From Picochlorum sp. 'celeri' (lineage: Eukaryota; Chlorophyta; Trebouxiophyceae): a DNA stretch of 64,000 nt. The stretch lies in NCBI GenBank assembly GCA_010909725.1, contig JAACMV010000030.1, positions 868,001 through 932,000 of the forward strand, given 5' to 3'. The notes below the pieces were generated by a model. It saw nothing but the letters and a program-made list of their open reading frames with translations. It searched no databases and was not told the origin of the DNA. The position numbers were made by a program, and so were the translations under genes. Position 1 is the stretch's first letter, and the number at the start of each line of letters is the position of its first letter. Below, in pieces: positions 61,355 to 64,000 of this stretch.

Positions 61355-62698
61355 TTACGATACATCAGGAATATCTCCCAAGATATCCCCAAAATCAGTT
61401 GCCAAGTCTTCTGTCATCATCAGTTCCACCATGGCAGGATCAATCATGCCTATCCAATCTTCACTCTCTACTTTCTCCCGACCACTTGAGTTCTGCGAAT
61501 TATCTTTACTGTTTGATTGTAACCTGGAACTCACTCGTTCCAAAGATGCCATCTCTGGAATGGATTGTGGAAAGACAGCTTGATCTCCTGCTGATGGGGA
61601 AATCCTGGCCGGCAGTGACGACGTAGACGACTTTTTCGATCGATACTTCATCTTCCCAGAGCGAGAAGATGTAATGGCAAAGGCCCCATCTGGGCAGTCA
61701 TCCTCCGACTCAGTGGACACCCTCCTTGGATCAGGAATCTCTTGGACCCTTTTCCATCTAGAGTCCATTCCAGGGCAAATCGGTGGAGGGACCATGTACA
61801 AATCTTCATGCTGACGCAATAGGGACGTATTCACGTCTTCTTCATACCTTGCCATATTACGTTTCCGCACCGTTTTGATCTTCTTCTTCTTCATCAGATT
61901 CTGAAGATTTGAATTGCTCAGCCGTGTCCCAAGCCTCCTCGAGCTCTTATCAGATTTCTTCATGCCTCCTCCAATATGATCATCAATATTAGACGCATTA
62001 TTTCCATATACATCAACAGAAGTAGCCATATGCGCTACAGGCATCGTCCCAACATTCAAATCTTGCCTGCCTGGCATTTGAAAATCAAGACCATGTGATT
62101 CATTCATCATCATTCTAACATCATCCACTGAGCATGATACCAAGTTGTATCTCATTAAATTGTTTATTATCATTTCTGTGATCCTCAAAAAATCCATATC
62201 ATCGTTATTTTGGACAATCTCAATAACCCCAAGGGACTGTTCAGGCATAGATGCATCAAACAGAGGGAACAAAATACACGACTGAATTGAGCAAAGCTTT
62301 GCACTAGACTGCCTGTGGTAATCACTAATATTCATCTTTTGTACATTTGAGCTAAATTCAGGCTTCGAATACAAGTACACCCTTCCAGGAGCCCCCAGTT
62401 CCCGCGGTTTTGCCCCATCCGTCCCAAACTCAAACCGACAAGACAGACACCTGAACAATGCCAGAAAATCAGCCCCTTGAGACCCAGCTATGAAAAATGG
62501 CTGACCCTTTGTACATAATTGCACAGTAGTTCCATCTTCCAGGGTATGTGGAAGCCAAACTTGGCACAGTAGCCCTGAAAGCGCAGCCTGCTGGTCAAAC
62601 ACATCCATGTACTGTTCCTGGAACGACACCAGCACCCGAGCAATATTCTTGCACAGCATCTCTCTCCGTGTCTCACCCATTAGAAACCTGTGTCCCAT
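61355..62698 (-). CDS. NLP-like GAF-domain protein lacking RWP-RK
   Basis: 447 aa, single exon. The N-terminal ~200 residues match the GAF-like nitrate-sensor region of plant NIN-like proteins: LLCQVWLPHTLEDGTTVQLC, TKGQPFFIA, ELGAPGRVYLYSKPEFSSNV, SCILFPLFD and SLGVIEIVQNN. The expected RWP-RK DNA-binding domain and PB1 domain are not found. Instead there is a Lys/Arg-rich segment (LMKKKKIKTVRKRNMARYEE), Ser-rich stretches and an acidic C-terminus (MIDPAMVELMMTEDLATDFG) that looks like an activation domain. It may act with a DNA-binding partner. No splice site that would add an RWP-RK exon is visible before the next gene. Confidence 0.75.
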   Translation of the reverse strand: MGHRFLMGETRREMLCKNIARVLVSFQEQYMDVFDQQAALSGLLCQVWLPHTLEDGTTVQLCTKGQPFFIAGSQGADFLALFRCLSCRFEFGTDGAKPRELGAPGRVYLYSKPEFSSNVQKMNISDYHRQSSAKLCSIQSCILFPLFDASMPEQSLGVIEIVQNNDDMDFLRITEMIINNLMRYNLVSCSVDDVRMMMNESHGLDFQMPGRQDLNVGTMPVAHMATSVDVYGNNASNIDDHIGGGMKKSDKSSRRLGTRLSNSNLQNLMKKKKIKTVRKRNMARYEEDVNTSLLRQHEDLYMVPPPICPGMDSRWKRVQEIPDPRRVSTESEDDCPDGAFAITSSRSGKMKYRSKKSSTSSLPARISPSAGDQAVFPQSIPEMASLERVSSRLQSNSKDNSQNSSGREKVESEDWIGMIDPAMVELMMTEDLATDFGDILGDIPDVS

Positions 62699-64000
62699 AA
62701 GAATAAAATGTACTAGTCATCGATCCATTCGGCGAAGATTGTGCTCGACTTTGAGAAGGAAAGGCACGTGGTAGGGTATCGGAAACATGTCCCCAAGCTT
62801 GTCTCCCTCGTGTATATACATCAGAGAACGTACCGAACTGTTATGTATCAAAAACGCAGTAGTTTCTGTCCATTGACGTCGCAATTATATCATCAATAAC
62901 GGAATTAAGAGTCTGCTGAGGATGCACGTCCGTTGGCAGCCAATGTACAGTCGTTATTCTTCGGTACTGAGCCAACTGAATCGATATTTCGAATTATTAT
63001 TTATTGTAGTACTGCAATGCGGATGCAGGGGGCTCTATTAGTCATGGTTTGGGCCTAGCATGAGAACCCTTGGGCGACAGTTGCCATGGCAACCAAGACT
63101 CGGCATTGTGGATGTACTGTTGCGGCTGGGCATGATATCAATTCAATTCGTAGTATCTCATGATTCCGTGCGTATGGAACAAGTGATCAAGTAAGTACAT
63201 GGTTGCATGGGATATGGCGTACAGAAGGCTTTCTTTGCCATGAGAGAGCCAGTGGCTTTGGACTGTGCTCAGCTCTCGGGCCCAGAATGATGTCAACAAC
63301 AAGAGCCTCTGCGATCCGGCAACGTCGTTTCAATCGAATTCAGAATACTGTAGTATTCTGTCCTCGTGATGAGAGGAAAATGTATGGATCTTGGGTGAGA
63401 CACTACTCTGGAATATTCATTGTCAGTCAACAATTTGCCAATACAGCATGTGCTCAAGGATGTGAAGACTTTCTTTGCTCTCGAATGGAAAAAGAATGAT
63501 TCTGATACTTTTAATTTAATTAGTCTGACAGTCGGCCGAGACGGCATCCACGCCGCGGTTCCGAATTGTATATAAAGCCATGGTCATATGTTTGACCTCA
63601 TGCATGGATGAACATCAATTTGCATGAAGATCAGCGATTGCCTATACAGTATCGATGGATGCGTTGTCATTTTCAAAAAGATACATCTTTAAGAATATCA
63701 GCAACCATATGGGCCTGCTCTTGTATCAAATGGATAAGAGGAAGCATGATCAAAATCCAGACCTACTACTCCTACCCTGGCTCATGAGGAGATTCAGTTT
63801 GAGTCTGAGTCCGCTGACTCACATACATCAGGGTTTTCCATGAACGATGAACAGATGGAACGCGTCTCTAGTGATCTAATTTCACATTTAATTACATTTC
63901 ATGATTTTTAAAACACATCAGTTGTAGTCTTTTGGCCTCAATCTCACTGTGGGATTTTTCAACTGGGTGATACTGTCTTCAAGATGATCAAGCAAGGTGA
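62699..64000. other. intergenic / unresolved right end
   Basis: 1.3 kb upstream of the NLP-like gene. It contains a perfect 14-bp palindrome GTTGCCATGGCAAC (63080-63093) and a good TATA motif (TATATAAAGCC, ~63568). A 62-codon ORF begins 85 bp after the TATA (63655, MDALSFSKRYIFKNISNHMG), with no recognised family; it may be the first exon of a gene continuing off the window. A 98-codon ORF at 63203 looks random. Confidence 0.35.

Noticed and set aside
63203..63499. 98-codon ORF near the right end
   Set aside because: No splice context, no domain and an overlapping ORF on the other strand.

Overview
This is nuclear DNA of a compact eukaryotic genome, most likely a unicellular green-lineage (plastid-bearing) alga. 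The signs are: coding regions broken by few, short GT-AG introns (most 65-90 nt); a plastid-type sigma-70 factor; a PHS1-like tubulin kinase/phosphatase; an FHA-PP2C phosphatase; an NLP-type GAF protein; a RING-H2 ligase of the At3g02290 type; a plant-like mitochondrial bL36; and cytosolic proteins typical of any eukaryote. Species cannot be read from the sequence. Several genes are absent from simple ORF calling because their exons are short or lack an internal ATG. I assembled these from splice sites: RPSA, PFDN1, NDUFB2, bL36m, a HIG1 protein, a 75-aa protein and the N-termini of PK, CTPS, FPGS, the nucleoside-phosphorylase-like protein and UBAC2.

Layout. 1-18.4 kb: RPSA(-, cut by the window), ZIP transporter(+), pyruvate kinase(+), prefoldin 1(-), complex I NDUFB2(+), plastid sigma factor(-), archaeal-type dehydroquinate synthase II(+), JMJD4-like oxygenase(-), LRR receptor-like kinase(-), class-3 lipase(+), FHA-PP2C(-), BCP1/BCCIP(+). 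18.4-22.4 kb: the only large gene desert. It holds a Fanzor/TnpB C-terminal relic, a 3.6-kb terminal-inverted-repeat element with a GC-rich insert, and a tRNA-Phe(GAA) gene directly beside the element. 23-32.3 kb: RING E3, mitochondrial carrier and RbfA in tight tandem, a FAR-17a/AIG1-like membrane protein, ataxin-10, Trm10, STE20 kinase, TIGR04282 glycosyltransferase and a 75-aa protein. 32.3-45.5 kb: secreted G8/ShKT protein, CTP synthase, FPGS, secreted phosphorylase-superfamily protein, a decayed secreted beta-propeller-type gene, a coiled-coil protein and UBAC2-like rhomboid. 45.5-50.5 kb: two secreted acid proteases (sedolisin, serine carboxypeptidase) around a 62-unit GAA repeat and a duplicated 0.2-kb piece of the UBAC2 3' end. 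51-62.7 kb: HSF, glutathione peroxidase, HIG1 protein, a small hypothetical, a probable dicistron (48-aa membrane protein plus thioredoxin-PUB protein), bL36m, PHS1, BTB/T1 protein and an NLP-like GAF protein. 62.7-64 kb has no gene I can support.

The genes mostly alternate strand. Many convergent pairs end within a few bases of each other or overlap, so 3' ends are shared. Two same-strand pairs are separated by only 25 and 2 nt and look co-transcribed. There is no single pathway cluster. Themes are organelle biogenesis (sigma factor, NDUFB2, RbfA, bL36m, HIG1, carrier), protein turnover at the cell surface or vacuole, and signalling kinases/phosphatases. The most unusual items are the TIR element beside tRNA-Phe, the Fanzor relic, the 2-nt gene spacing, the archaeal-type DHQS and the GAA tract.
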